The notes: a model not told the origin generated them from the letters alone. 64,000 bases of DNA from Lentibacter sp. (GCA_016744435.1 JADGEJ010000012.1:30222-94221); one strand, 5' to 3'; counted from the first letter of the stretch, positions 26,778 to 35,893 are shown. Numbers and translations: made by a program.

Positions 26778-27958
26778 CAGATCAGCTCGCGCATGCCTTT
26801 GGTGATGCCATCAAGTGTCATCGGCACCATGCGATCTTCAAAGATTTGTTGGATCATTTTTATTGATTGGGTGTAGCCCCAGTGCTGTTCTGGCACCGGG
26901 TTGATCCAGATATGGTTGGGCCACTGCTCGCGAGCGCGCTCAAGCCAGACAGAGCCAGCTTCTGCGTTCCAATGCTCGTTTGCACCACCTGCGTAGGCAA
27001 CTTCATAGGGGCTCATGGAAGCATCTCCGACGAAGATGCATTTGTAGTCTGACCCATAGGTGCGCAAGACGTCCCATGTGGGTGTTTGCGCATCCCAGCG
27101 GCGGACATTGTCGCGCCAAACGCCTTCGTAGAGGCAGTTGTGAAAGTAGAAATGCTCCATGTGCTTGAACTCGGAGCGCGCGGCTGAGAACAGCTCTTCA
27201 AGCACTTTGATGTGCGGATCCATCGAGCCGCCAATGTCAAGAAACAGCAGCACTTTTACGGCGTTGCGCCGTTCGGGGCGTGTTTTGACATCAAGGTAGC
27301 CGTGCTCGGCGGTGGCGCGGATGGTTCCGTCTAAGTCAAGCTCGTCGTGGGCCCCGTCACGCGCCCAAGCCCGCAGACGTTTGAGCGCGACTTTAATGTT
27401 GCGGGTGCCCAGCTCGACGTCGCCATCAAGGTTTTTGAAGTCGCGCTTGTCCCAGACTTTGACAGCGCGCTGGTGGCGGCTTTCTTTTTGCCCAATGCGC
27501 ACGCCTTCGGGGTTGTAGCCGTGGGCGCCAAAAGGCGAGGTGCCGGCTGTGCCGATCCACTTGTTGCCGCCCTGGTGCCGGCCTTCTTGCTCTTTGAGGC
27601 GTTCTTTCAACGTTTCCATGAGCTTATCAAAGCCACCGAGCGCTTCGATTTCGGCCTTTTCCTCGGCGGAGAGGTGCTTTTCGGCCATCTTTTCAAGCCA
27701 GTCAGCGGGGATGTCGACAGCTTCAAGCACGTCGCTTAAAGGGACGTCATCAAGCCCCTTGAAGGTGTGGGCAAAGGCGCGGTCATAGCGGTCAAGGTGG
27801 CGCTCGTCTTTGACCATGGCGGAGCGGCCAAGGTAGTAAAAGCCTTCGATGTCATAGGTGACGAGGCCCGCCTTGACGGCTTCTAGAAACGTCAGGTATT
27901 CGCGCAAAGAAACTGGGATGTTGGCTTCACGCAGGTTCTCAAAGAACGGCAGAAACAT
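26777..27958 (-). CDS. VWA-domain protein (CoxE-like)
   Basis: 393 residues. The carboxyl half is a von Willebrand A domain with a metal site LDIGGSMD (DxGxS type) near 240-247 and a later conserved SDYKCIFVGDASMSPYEV. The amino half (DIEGFYYLGRSAMVKDERH) matches the CoxE-like family, which usually works with a MoxR AAA ATPase; no MoxR gene is nearby. It is cytoplasmic, probably a metal-dependent assembly or chaperone factor. Confidence 0.87.
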   Translation of the reverse strand: MFLPFFENLREANIPVSLREYLTFLEAVKAGLVTYDIEGFYYLGRSAMVKDERHLDRYDRAFAHTFKGLDDVPLSDVLEAVDIPADWLEKMAEKHLSAEEKAEIEALGGFDKLMETLKERLKEQEGRHQGGNKWIGTAGTSPFGAHGYNPEGVRIGQKESRHQRAVKVWDKRDFKNLDGDVELGTRNIKVALKRLRAWARDGAHDELDLDGTIRATAEHGYLDVKTRPERRNAVKVLLFLDIGGSMDPHIKVLEELFSAARSEFKHMEHFYFHNCLYEGVWRDNVRRWDAQTPTWDVLRTYGSDYKCIFVGDASMSPYEVAYAGGANEHWNAEAGSVWLERAREQWPNHIWINPVPEQHWGYTQSIKMIQQIFEDRMVPMTLDGITKGMRELI

Positions 27959-27970
27959 GAGCCTCGCCCC

Positions 27971-28135
27971 TTAGATGAGCCGGATGAGGGCGATGTTCAC
28001 AAACAGGCCGATGATGGCAAAAATTACGCCATGCGCGGCAGCATACTGGGCCAGATCAAGGGCTTTGCCACCGGCTTTACGGGCGCGCAGAGCCCCGATG
28101 AAAGCGCCGATGAGCGCTGCGATTGCTACGAACAT
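27971..28135 (-). CDS. Small 54-residue membrane protein
   Basis: ATG 28135 to TAA 27971 encodes 54 residues with two hydrophobic helices (MFVAIAALIGAFIGALRARK and IFAIIGLFVNIALIRLI) joined by a basic loop. It fits exactly between the DUF2927 gene (six bases upstream) and the VWA gene (12 bases downstream), all on the minus strand. Similar tiny proteins in Rhodobacteraceae have carried misleading labels. Function unknown. Confidence 0.72.
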   Translation of the reverse strand: MFVAIAALIGAFIGALRARKAGGKALDLAQYAAAHGVIFAIIGLFVNIALIRLI

Positions 28136-28141
28136 GTTGGT

Positions 28142-29521
28142 CTACCCGCGGTTGCCTCGTGCCGGGTTGAGCGTTGAGATTTCGCGCATCTTGGCACGAA
28201 CAGCCCACTCCGAGCCAAACCCGTAACGCGCCCAGCCAAGACTGTCCAGTCTGACGTTCTGGGCTTCGCTTGAACGCCCCGTCAACTCAAGCGCTTCGGC
28301 GCGCAACAGCATAAGCGTGCTGAGCAGGGCTGCGTTTTCGTGTTCCTTGGCGACGTGGATCGCGGGGTTGGCAAGCGATAGCGCGCGAACGCCATTGCCT
28401 TGGCTGATAGCGTGCGAGGCAAGTTGGCTGGCCACATAGGCGCGGTGCAAGGAAGTCGCTGGCGTATGGGCATAGAACTGGTCGGCGGCCTGAAAGTGCT
28501 TGAGCGCTTCGGCGGGGTTTGCCTGAGTTGCGATCCGGCCCATGGCGTAATGCGCAAATGCGCGGCGGTGATCTTGCCAGCCAAAGGCGCGCGAAATGTC
28601 GAGGGCCTTTTGCGCGGCCTTTCGGCGCTGTGGCATGCTTGAGCCTGGGCCAAGTGCGGTCTGAACTGCGGTGACATAACTACGTGGCGTGGGCGCTGCG
28701 CGTTCGGGCGAGAGGCCTTCACCACGCGGATTGAGGCGTGCAAGAACCGAAGGAAGCACAGCCGCGACCTGCCGTTTGCTCATGCCGGTGCGCAGCTCGG
28801 GAGCGTAATAGGCACGCAGAATGAGCATGTCAAAGCCAGTGAGAACCGTGTGAATGTTGTCATCGTTGAAAACAGAATCAGGCAGGCGGTAAAGATCGTT
28901 CAGGGGGCCGACGGCTTGGGCGAGTTCTTCATGCAGACAGTCACGCACCTCTTGCGGGCTTGCGTCATTGGGCACGAAGATCGCGAGTTTTTCGCGTTTG
29001 CGCAGCAGCGTCCAGTTGGTCTTGGAGGTGCGCTTGGCGGCCTTGTACTCGGAGATATCGGAAATGTTGGGCACCACAAAGCAGGCGGCGTGGGGCAGGT
29101 TCTTGCGAATGTCGTCGCGGCTGACCGCTTGGATCGTGACATTAGCGTTGGGTGACTTTGTCAGGCTCACATTGAGCTGCGCTTCCGACTTCATCCGATA
29201 CAACAGGCGGGTGAGGTCAGGCATAAGGGTTGCGGGAGGCGAGCCCGTGACACGCACCGTGATGGCATGCTCAAACCGCGTAAGGGCAGGGAGCTCGCGG
29301 CCAGACTCTAAGTGAAACGCGAGTTCAAGGAAGTCGCGGGCGATGTCGATGTTGCTGCGCGTCGGGCGCTCGGGCGAAGGTGTCGCGAACGACTTGAGCG
29401 GCGGCAGCCCTGCCACGCCGGTCACGGACTGTTGCACAAAGCCACGCGAGGCCGTGTCATCCATGTTGCCGGGCATACAACCGACGAGAGACATTAAAAC
29501 TGGGAGCAGCACTTTACGCAT
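28142..29521 (-). CDS. DUF2927 lipoprotein 1
   Basis: 459 residues. The signal peptide ends in a lipobox (SLVGC), so it is lipid-anchored. The DUF2927 region includes CLHEELAQAVGPLND near 198-212, a His-Glu-Glu motif like that of zincins but without the second His. The carboxyl part is helical, with TPR-like stretches (AEALKHFQAADQFYAHTP). Paralogue of the protein at 50894-51865 in motif but with a longer tail. It heads the operon with the 54-residue and VWA genes. Catalysis is unproven. Confidence 0.82.
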   Translation of the reverse strand: MRKVLLPVLMSLVGCMPGNMDDTASRGFVQQSVTGVAGLPPLKSFATPSPERPTRSNIDIARDFLELAFHLESGRELPALTRFEHAITVRVTGSPPATLMPDLTRLLYRMKSEAQLNVSLTKSPNANVTIQAVSRDDIRKNLPHAACFVVPNISDISEYKAAKRTSKTNWTLLRKREKLAIFVPNDASPQEVRDCLHEELAQAVGPLNDLYRLPDSVFNDDNIHTVLTGFDMLILRAYYAPELRTGMSKRQVAAVLPSVLARLNPRGEGLSPERAAPTPRSYVTAVQTALGPGSSMPQRRKAAQKALDISRAFGWQDHRRAFAHYAMGRIATQANPAEALKHFQAADQFYAHTPATSLHRAYVASQLASHAISQGNGVRALSLANPAIHVAKEHENAALLSTLMLLRAEALELTGRSSEAQNVRLDSLGWARYGFGSEWAVRAKMREISTLNPARGNRG

Positions 29522-29933
29522 TAACAGGCTCCCTGATCGGGCAAGCTTGTAGCGCAGACGCGCAATACCTTAGGTGTGACAAGGGCAATATCCCCTGCCT
29601 GCACACACAGATGTGGAGCAGTCGAATTCTTCAACATAGTCAAGCTTCTGCCTCGGTCTTTTTTCACTAGGCAGACTTTTCGCTGCCCTTCCTGACCTCG
29701 TTAAGGATGAAATGGGGCGAAAAAGTGACCATTTGGGCAGGGCCCCATCGCGGCGCTGAATTGTCATGAAAGCTGTTTAAAAACAGTTACTTACAGTATT
29801 GTCTTTACGCAACACTTACCTGAAAAACTTTGCGCGATCCGCAAAATAGCGGTGTATTCGGGCAAGTTAGGCCTGTGCATGGGCGCGCGCCTGCCTCAAT
29901 CTGGGGGCGAGTGTCGGGTGACGCGTTATAGCA
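29522..29933. other. 412-base intergenic region without a gene
   Basis: I see no credible coding sequence. It holds the leader of the DUF2927 gene, a CTGTTT-AA-AAACAG palindrome at 29773-29786, a TCTGCCT/AGGCAGA inverted repeat near 29648-29675 and, at its right end, the LpxL terminator hairpin. Confidence 0.6.
29823..29846 (-). terminator. Terminator of the LpxL-like operon
   Basis: On the minus strand TTTGCG and CGCAAA pair around GATCG and are followed by GTTTTT, about 90 bases after the acyltransferase stop. The stem is short (6-7 pairs), so strength is moderate. Confidence 0.5.
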
Positions 29934-30824
29934 TCACTTGCGCTGGGGCTTCCAGCGACGGTGTATCCAGAACCATTGCTCAGGGTAGCTGCGCACCAGG
30001 CTTTCTAGTCCGTTGTTCACAGCTTGCGTCATGGTTTGGGGGTCTGAGTGCGGAATTTCATTTTGCACAATGATCTCAAAGTCGAGCCCGTTGGGCTGAC
30101 GCGCGGCGTAAACCGGGATCAGCGCCGCATTGTATTTTAAGGCAAGATCGGCGGTGATGAGCGAAGTCATGGCGGGCTTGCCGAAGAAATCGAGCTGCTC
30201 GCCAGCGCCAAAGTTAAGATCAGTCAGGATGCCAAGCACACCGCCTGCGCGCAGATGTTTGACGATCTGTATCATCCCGCGTTTGCCTTGCTCAAACATT
30301 GGCTCGCCGATCTGCGAAATCGCGCGAACGTAGTGTTTGTTGAAATAGGGGTTGCGCATGGGCCGAAAGAGCGCGCCCATGTTGTGGCCCCGTGCGATCA
30401 GCGAAGCGCGCACCGCGTCGTAGTTGCCAAAATGGCCAGTCACCAGAATAACGGGGCGGCCCTGCTGGCGGGCGTTCTCCAGCGCGGTGAGGCCGGGGCC
30501 GGAAATGGGCGCCGCGATGGCGTGTTTTTTGAAGTCGTTGTTTGAGTAAATCTCGATCAGCGTGCGGCCTGCATTGTCGGGCACGGCCCGACAAATGCGC
30601 GCGACTTCTGCGGCGTCGATGTCGGGCATCGCGTGGGCAAGGTTGGTGCGAATGCGCTTGCGCCAGCCAGCCAGCGGAGCGATCAGCCGCGAAACGACCC
30701 AGCCCATCATCGGCACACGCGCCTTGTAGGGCAGTAGAAGTGCAAGCCCAAGCACCCCGCGAATAAGCAGGTTGCTCACATAGTAGCGAGCCTTCTTGGA
30801 AGGGGTCAGTTCTGGGGTGGCCAT
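29934..30824 (-). CDS. LpxL/HtrB-like lysophospholipid acyltransferase
   Basis: 296 residues from ATG 30824 (MATPELTPSKKARYY). One amino-terminal hydrophobic segment is followed by the HX4D motif HFGNYD near 130 and a later conserved PMRNPYFNKHY. Family members add secondary acyl chains to lipid A or acylate glycolipids at the inner membrane. The start lies five bases after the stop of the DMT transporter gene, so the pair is an operon. The final WFWIHRRWKPQRK matches the family's carboxyl pattern. Confidence 0.88.
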   Translation of the reverse strand: MATPELTPSKKARYYVSNLLIRGVLGLALLLPYKARVPMMGWVVSRLIAPLAGWRKRIRTNLAHAMPDIDAAEVARICRAVPDNAGRTLIEIYSNNDFKKHAIAAPISGPGLTALENARQQGRPVILVTGHFGNYDAVRASLIARGHNMGALFRPMRNPYFNKHYVRAISQIGEPMFEQGKRGMIQIVKHLRAGGVLGILTDLNFGAGEQLDFFGKPAMTSLITADLALKYNAALIPVYAARQPNGLDFEIIVQNEIPHSDPQTMTQAVNNGLESLVRSYPEQWFWIHRRWKPQRK

Positions 30825-30829
30825 GGCAA

Positions 30830-31696
30830 TTAGCTTTGCTTTTCTCCGAAGGTCTCGCGGTGCCAGACATAAATGCCCGCAGTCGCAATCACAAGCGCGC
30901 CGAGAAGGGTGAAGCTGTCGGGCGTATCGCCGAAAACAGTGTAGCCATAGACAATGGAGAACAGAATGCCGACATAGCCAAACGGTGCCAGCATGGCGGC
31001 TTCTCCCGCCATCAGCGCCCGGATGAGGGCAAGCTGGCCAGCAGTGGCGAACAGTGTGATGCCCAAAACCAGCGGCGCTTCGGCCCATGTAAGGGGCCGG
31101 GCGTAAAACGGCAGAGTGCAAGTGAGCAGCACGGCCCCGAAAAGTGCTGTGTAAAACAGTGAAGTCCAGGCATCTTCGTCACGGCCAACAAAGCGGGTCG
31201 CAAGGGCGTAGGCCGAGTAGCAGACCGCGGCGGTAAGTGGCAGCAGCGCGTAGGGCGAAAACACATCAGAGCCTGGGCGAATGACCAACAGAGCGCCGAT
31301 CAAGGCCGCGCCGATGGCAGCAGCGCGGCGCAGGCCGAACTTTTCGCCCAGAAAGACAGCCGCGCCAAGGGTTATGAAGATCGGATTGGTTGACATGACA
31401 GAGGCCGCTTCGGCGAGGCCGATGTTGGAAATCCCGAAGAAAAAGAAACATGTCGCGCCGAGGAGGAAAATCGAGCGTGCGAGCTGTAGCTTGGGATATT
31501 TTGTGCGCACGACTGTCGTGAGACGGGGCAGAATTATCAGTGTGACAAGCAAGGTTTGGCCCAGATAGCGCACCCAGAGTGTTGTCATGGTGCCGACGCG
31601 GCCTGACAGCTGTTTCGCGAACATGTCCATGGTTGAGAAGCAGAAGATCGCGACAATCATCAATAGGATTGCGCGAATTTTAGGCGAGAGAGGCAT
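30830..31696 (-). CDS. DMT-superfamily (EamA) transporter 3
   Basis: 288 residues, ten predicted helices, two EamA repeats (head ILLMIVAIFCFSTMDMFAKQ, second repeat from about 150). Its head with the FAKQLSGRVG segment differs from transporters 1 and 2, so it is not part of the recent pair. Linked to an LpxL-like acyltransferase, so a lipid-related or envelope metabolite is possible. Substrate unknown. Confidence 0.87.
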   Translation of the reverse strand: MPLSPKIRAILLMIVAIFCFSTMDMFAKQLSGRVGTMTTLWVRYLGQTLLVTLIILPRLTTVVRTKYPKLQLARSIFLLGATCFFFFGISNIGLAEAASVMSTNPIFITLGAAVFLGEKFGLRRAAAIGAALIGALLVIRPGSDVFSPYALLPLTAAVCYSAYALATRFVGRDEDAWTSLFYTALFGAVLLTCTLPFYARPLTWAEAPLVLGITLFATAGQLALIRALMAGEAAMLAPFGYVGILFSIVYGYTVFGDTPDSFTLLGALVIATAGIYVWHRETFGEKQS

Positions 31697-31771
31697 TCGG
31701 CCATCCTGTCTGATTTGTTCGCAGGTTAACGAGTTTGCAGAGCAGGGGGAAGTGCTAGTGGCGCTTTTGGT

Positions 31772-32863
31772 TTATTGGCCTTCGCCTTCCTCCTCATCAT
31801 CCTCGACAACCAGTGTCAGATCACCGCTGGCAGTGAGCGCACCAATGCCTGCGACCACCGCGTTCATCGCGGCTTCGCCATCCTTTGGCTTGATTTTGCC
31901 AGTCTCGGTGATCTCCTCGCGCAGCCCTTCGGCCATGCGTTTGGAGATGTTGTTGAGGATATACTCGGCAGAGGCGTCAAGCTCGGCGTTGTCAGCGCCT
32001 TTTGCGTGGGCGAGGGCCACAAGCAGCACGTCGGCTTCGACTTCACGGATGATTTTGGGAACGTCAACAGGGCCCACACGCGCGGGAATATGCACGAAGG
32101 TGAAGATCGCGCGACGCAGCTTTTGAGAGAACTCGGCATCATCCTCTTCAAGCCCGCTGAGGACTTCGTCGCGCGTGCCCGAGGCTGAGATGTTGAGGAT
32201 CGCTCCGAGGCGGTCAACCGGATCTTCTGCGAAGGCGCGGGGCGGCACGGTTTCGAACTGGGCCGCGAGCGACAGGCCGATACGATCAACCGCCTCGGGC
32301 GTGACTTTGCCTGTCAGGGAGACAGCGTAGGTTATCTTGCGGGCGCGCGGGCCGGGCAGCTTGCCGAGCAAGTCAGCGGCCTTTGGGACGGGCAGCTTGG
32401 AGAGCAAAACCGCGGCAACTTCTGTGCTTTCTTCCTCGATGATGGGCAGCAATTTTTCGACATCAAGCGCGCGGATACGCTCCCACGGATCGCCTATCTG
32501 GCGCACCCCGGCCTCTTTGCGCAGGCGGGCGGCTGTTTGTGGCGAGATGCGCCCCTCAAGGGCGGCAAGCGCTTCGGCGAGGCCTTGAGGAAAGGTGAGA
32601 CCCATGGCTTCGATCTCGGAGGCGAACTCTGCGAGCACAGAGGCGAGCGTTTCACGATTAATGTAGCGCATGGCGCTCATCTGCTGGGCAAGGGCGGTTT
32701 GGCTGGCTTCGGTGAGCCGCTCAAGCGGCACATCGGCACCTTCGTTGAGCAAGAATCGCACAATGATGGCGGCTTTTTGCTTGTGCGTTAGCTGCGGATT
32801 CGCTGGTACAGGCGCCACCTGTTTGGCAGGTGAAATGCGTGCGAGGGGCTGAAGTGTGCTCAT
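31772..32863 (-). CDS. fliG: Orphan flagellar motor switch protein FliG
   Basis: 363 residues. It has the Armadillo-like middle domain (EEESTEVAAVLLSKLP, where typical FliG has an EHPQ-type motif) and the carboxyl torque domain (DVPKIIREVEADVLLVALAH then NNISKRMAEGLREEI). FliG couples stator force to the rotor at the C ring. It ends in an acidic tail (DDEEEGEGQ). No other flagellar gene is in the window, so it lies outside the main flagellar cluster. The leader of about 150 bases contains no promoter I can name. Confidence 0.88.
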   Translation of the reverse strand: MSTLQPLARISPAKQVAPVPANPQLTHKQKAAIIVRFLLNEGADVPLERLTEASQTALAQQMSAMRYINRETLASVLAEFASEIEAMGLTFPQGLAEALAALEGRISPQTAARLRKEAGVRQIGDPWERIRALDVEKLLPIIEEESTEVAAVLLSKLPVPKAADLLGKLPGPRARKITYAVSLTGKVTPEAVDRIGLSLAAQFETVPPRAFAEDPVDRLGAILNISASGTRDEVLSGLEEDDAEFSQKLRRAIFTFVHIPARVGPVDVPKIIREVEADVLLVALAHAKGADNAELDASAEYILNNISKRMAEGLREEITETGKIKPKDGEAAMNAVVAGIGALTASGDLTLVVEDDEEEGEGQ

Positions 32864-33010
32864 GAGACTCCCTTTGATGCCATCTGTGAGAGGTTATCCA
32901 AGGGGCCCTAAGAAAGGCTTTCTGGGAGCTCAAAAAACCACCCGCAAAGCTGTAATGTACCAACAACTTACCGGGAGTTTGGCTAAAATTGTCAGCAGTT
33001 TTTCAGCGCC

Positions 33011-33270
33011 TTAGCTGTTGGTGTGCTCATGGCGGAAGTCATACAGCGTTGCATAGTCGGCTGTTTCGCTGTTGGGATGATAGCGATAGACAAGTGCTTT
33101 GCCGCCCCAGTTTACGACATCAGTTCTGTTGAATCCGGTGGCGGAAAACCACATGTAATAGACAAAACGTCAACCGCCTGTTGGCCGGGGCGGATCATCT
33201 GGAAGTGGCTCACCTGTGCCACTTCCAGCTCCGCCATTGTCTGCGCTACTTTCGCTTGAAAAACTGACAT
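33011..33270 (-). pseudogene. Small conserved gene after purB with a one-base frameshift
   Basis: From ATG 33270 the frame reads MSVFQAKVAQTMAELEVAQV onward to GQQAVDV, then goes out of frame. The next frame continues FVYYMWFSATGFNRTDVVNW to a TAA at 33011, ending DFRHEHTNS. Adding one T to a run of four (A run at 33164-33167 on the + strand) joins them as AVDVFVYYMWF in an 86-residue protein. It lies 24 bases after purB on the same strand. Either a real mutation or a sequencing error in a homopolymer. Family unknown. Confidence 0.65.
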
Positions 33271-33294
33271 GCAGTTTTTCGCCGGAAACACTTA

Positions 33295-34602
33295 TCAGCT
33301 CTCGCCGAACACGCGGGCAAAAATAGTGTCGACGTGTTTGGTGTGATATTCCATGTCGAACTTGGCTTTGATGCCATCTTCGCCGAGGGCTGTGACGACT
33401 TCGGCGTCAGCCAGCAGAAGCTCTTGGAAATCAAGGCGTTTTTCCCAGACTTGCAGCGCGTTGCGTTGCACCATTGAGTAGGCGTCTTCGCGCGACACGC
33501 CGGCTTGCGTGAGAGCGAGAAGAACGCGCTGTGACATGACCAAGCCCGGGAACTTGTTCATGTTGTCGAGCATGTTCTCAGGGAAGATCAGCATCTTTTC
33601 AACGACACCCGTGAGGCGGGCGAGGGCAAAGTCGAGCGTGATGGTGGCGTCAGGGCCAATCGCGCGCTCAACGGAAGAGTGCGAGATGTCACGCTCATGC
33701 CAGAGGGCGACATTTTCCATCGCCGGAACAACGGCCATGCGCACGAGGCGCGCGAGGCCTGTGAGGTTTTCTGTCAGCACTGGGTTTTTCTTGTGCGGCA
33801 TGGCCGACGAGCCCTTTTGGCCCATTGAGAAAAACTCAGCGCCTTCGAGCACTTCGGTGCGCTGCATGTGGCGGATTTCAGTCGCGACGTTCTCTATGGA
33901 AGAGGCGATAACGCCCAGCGTGGCAAAGAACATGGCGTGACGGTCGCGCGGGATGACTTGCGTGCTGATCGGCTCGGCGCGCAGGCCCAGCTTTTCGCAG
34001 ACATGCTCTTCAACGGCCGGGTCGATGTTGGCGAAGGTGCCGACAGCGCCGGAAATGGCCCCAGTGGCGATCTCCCAACGGGCCTTTTCGAGGCGGTTTT
34101 TGTTGCGGTCCATCTCGGCGTAGAAACGCGCGAATGTGAGGCCCATTGTGGTTGGCTCGGCGTGGATGCCGTGTGAGCGGCCCACGCGAACTGTCATTTT
34201 GTGCTCCATCGCGCGGGTTTTAAGGGCGGCGAGCAGGGCGTCCATATCTTTGATCAGGATGTCAGCGGCGCGCACCAGTTGCACGTTGAGGCAGGTATCA
34301 AGCACATCAGAACTTGTCATGCCTTGGTGCACAAAGCGGGCCTCGTCAGAGCCGACATGCTCGGCGAGATGCGTCAGAAATGCGATAACGTCGTGCTTGG
34401 TGACGGCTTCGATCTCGTCGATGCGGGCGACGTCAAACTCGACATCTTTGGCTTTCCAGACAGCTTCGGCGTTTTCACGCGGGATCACGCCGATATCGGC
34501 CATTGCGTCGCAGGCATGTGCCTCGATCTCATACCAGATTTTGAACTTGGTCGCGGCGGACCAGTTGGAAACCATTTCTGGGCGGGAATAACGCTCGATC
34601 AT
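33295..34602 (-). CDS. purB: Adenylosuccinate lyase
   Basis: Purine biosynthesis: cleaves SAICAR to AICAR and adenylosuccinate to AMP. 435 residues of the fumarase/aspartase superfamily. Signature GSSAMPHKKNPVLTENL carries the mobile catalytic Ser loop; the TSSDVLDTCLN and RSHGIHAEPTTMG segments supply the other active-site residues. The length matches the shorter bacterial type. Divergent from the DUF6314 gene. Confidence 0.97.
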   Translation of the reverse strand: MIERYSRPEMVSNWSAATKFKIWYEIEAHACDAMADIGVIPRENAEAVWKAKDVEFDVARIDEIEAVTKHDVIAFLTHLAEHVGSDEARFVHQGMTSSDVLDTCLNVQLVRAADILIKDMDALLAALKTRAMEHKMTVRVGRSHGIHAEPTTMGLTFARFYAEMDRNKNRLEKARWEIATGAISGAVGTFANIDPAVEEHVCEKLGLRAEPISTQVIPRDRHAMFFATLGVIASSIENVATEIRHMQRTEVLEGAEFFSMGQKGSSAMPHKKNPVLTENLTGLARLVRMAVVPAMENVALWHERDISHSSVERAIGPDATITLDFALARLTGVVEKMLIFPENMLDNMNKFPGLVMSQRVLLALTQAGVSREDAYSMVQRNALQVWEKRLDFQELLLADAEVVTALGEDGIKAKFDMEYHTKHVDTIFARVFGES

Positions 34603-34682
34603 GTTGATGCCTTAGCTGTTGCAGGTTGGGTTGAGGCGGTCATAGACTGGGGCTTGCTTAACCTCAAGTCAGGAGAGGGATT

Positions 34683-34736
34683 GTGAGACGCTTTGCCCGA
34701 TTTGTTGCCTGTTTTAAGAAGCTCTATGCCAGCTGA
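34683..34736 (+). CDS. Possible 17-residue leader peptide before the DUF6314 gene
   Basis: An AGGAGAGGGA ribosome site at 34671-34680 is best spaced for GTG 34683, which opens a 17-residue frame (VRRFARFVACFKKLYAS) ending at TGA 34736. That stop overlaps the ATG 34726 of the downstream gene. It could couple translation or could be chance. No conservation is known to me. Confidence 0.25.
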   Translation: MRRFARFVACFKKLYAS

Positions 34737-35127
34737 GCGGGTGCTTTCAGACTTCGAAGGGGGCTGGACAGTGTCGCGCCGCATTGTTGAGGCCTCTGGC
34801 GCTGAGGCGACATTTGAGGGCGCGGCTGTCTGGACGCCTGCTGAGGCTGGCATGCTCTATGAGGAGCGTGGCGTTTTGAACGTTGCCGGGCAGGCGCCGA
34901 TGCAGGCTGAACGGAAGTACCTTTGGGATGCGGCGCTGAATGTGTACTTTGAAGACGGGCGCTTTTTTCACGCGGTGCCGCCAGCAGGAGGCGATGCGGC
35001 CCATTGGTGCGACCCTGACCAGTATGATGTGCACTACAACTTTGCTGCATGGCCGCGCTTTGAAGTGCGTTGGCATGTGCAAGGCCCTCGCAAAGCCTAT
35101 GAAATGACTTCCACTTATTGCCGTTGA
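34726..35127 (+). CDS. DUF6314-like protein
   Basis: 133 residues from ATG 34726 (MPAERVLSDFEGGWTVSR); a TTG at 34693 would add 11. The LSDFEGGWTVSR start, VWTPAEAGMLYEERG and WCDPDQYDVHYNFA segments form a small beta-rich fold of the lipocalin/THAP4-like kind that I associate with DUF6314. No signal peptide is visible. Function unknown, possibly small-ligand binding. Confidence 0.75.
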   Translation: MPAERVLSDFEGGWTVSRRIVEASGAEATFEGAAVWTPAEAGMLYEERGVLNVAGQAPMQAERKYLWDAALNVYFEDGRFFHAVPPAGGDAAHWCDPDQYDVHYNFAAWPRFEVRWHVQGPRKAYEMTSTYCR

Positions 35128-35198
35128 TTGACGGTTGGTGCTTGCACGCGCTATGCTGCTAGTGCAGAAAAAACGCGAACAAACAGAAGGGTAGAGCA

Positions 35199-35810
35199 AT
35201 GTCTATTGCTATGACAAACAAAGTACTGATCGAAACACTTGGGGCTGACGCAGGCCAGAACAGCGGTGCGGCCCTTTGGGCAAAACGCGTCGCGCTGGTT
35301 GTTGCTGGCGTTTTCTTGCTGGCGCTGTCAGCCAAGATCGCGGTGCCGATGTGGCCCGTTCCGATCACCATGGGCACATTCGCCGTTTTGACACTGGGCG
35401 CGGCTTATGGCCCACGCCTTGGGCTGGCAACGATCGCCGCTTACATGCTGGTCGGCGTGATGGGCTTTGACGTTTTTGCAGGCTCATCAGCCGAAAAATT
35501 TGGCCTTGCTTATATGATGGGTGGCACGGGTGGCTACTTGGTTGGTTACGTATTGGCGACTTTGGCTTTGGGCACGCTCGCCCGCGCAGGCTGGGACCGC
35601 TCGGTTGGCAAGATGGCTGGCGCCATGCTGATCGGCAATGCGCTGATCTATGTGCCGGGCCTGATCTGGCTGGGCATGCTTTTCGGTTTTGATAAACCGA
35701 TCCTTGCTTGGGGCCTCACGCCGTTTCTTGTAGGCGATGCTGTGAAGCTGGCCTTGGCGGCTATCTTGCTGCCAGCGGCTTGGAAGCTTGTCGGCCGCGC
35801 ACGCGGTTGA
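35199..35810 (+). CDS. bioY: Biotin transporter BioY
   Basis: S-component for biotin uptake, six membrane helices in 203 residues. The core PMWPVPITMGTFAVLTLGAA carries the family's conserved region, followed by GGTGGYLVGYVLA and the GNALIYVPGLIWLG segment. No bioM or bioN gene is next to it, so it may act alone or use a shared energising module. A strong terminator follows 21 bases after the stop. Confidence 0.93.
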   Translation: MSIAMTNKVLIETLGADAGQNSGAALWAKRVALVVAGVFLLALSAKIAVPMWPVPITMGTFAVLTLGAAYGPRLGLATIAAYMLVGVMGFDVFAGSSAEKFGLAYMMGGTGGYLVGYVLATLALGTLARAGWDRSVGKMAGAMLIGNALIYVPGLIWLGMLFGFDKPILAWGLTPFLVGDAVKLALAAILLPAAWKLVGRARG

Positions 35811-35830
35811 GCTAACGAGTTTTAGAATGA

Positions 35831-35864
35831 GGGGCGTGAGGGGAGACCTTCACGCCCTTTTTTG
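35831..35864 (+). terminator. Rho-independent terminator after bioY
   Basis: GGGCGTGA and TCACGCCC pair around a GGGGAGACCT-type loop and are followed at once by TTTTTTG. Confidence 0.9.
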
Positions 35865-35893
35865 TTTCGAATTTACTGCGTAAATCCGACCGG

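Noticed and set aside
29570..29767. 65-codon minus-strand frame between the DUF2927 and LpxL genes
   Set aside because: No ribosome site, no recognisable fold, uneven composition; treated as intergenic.
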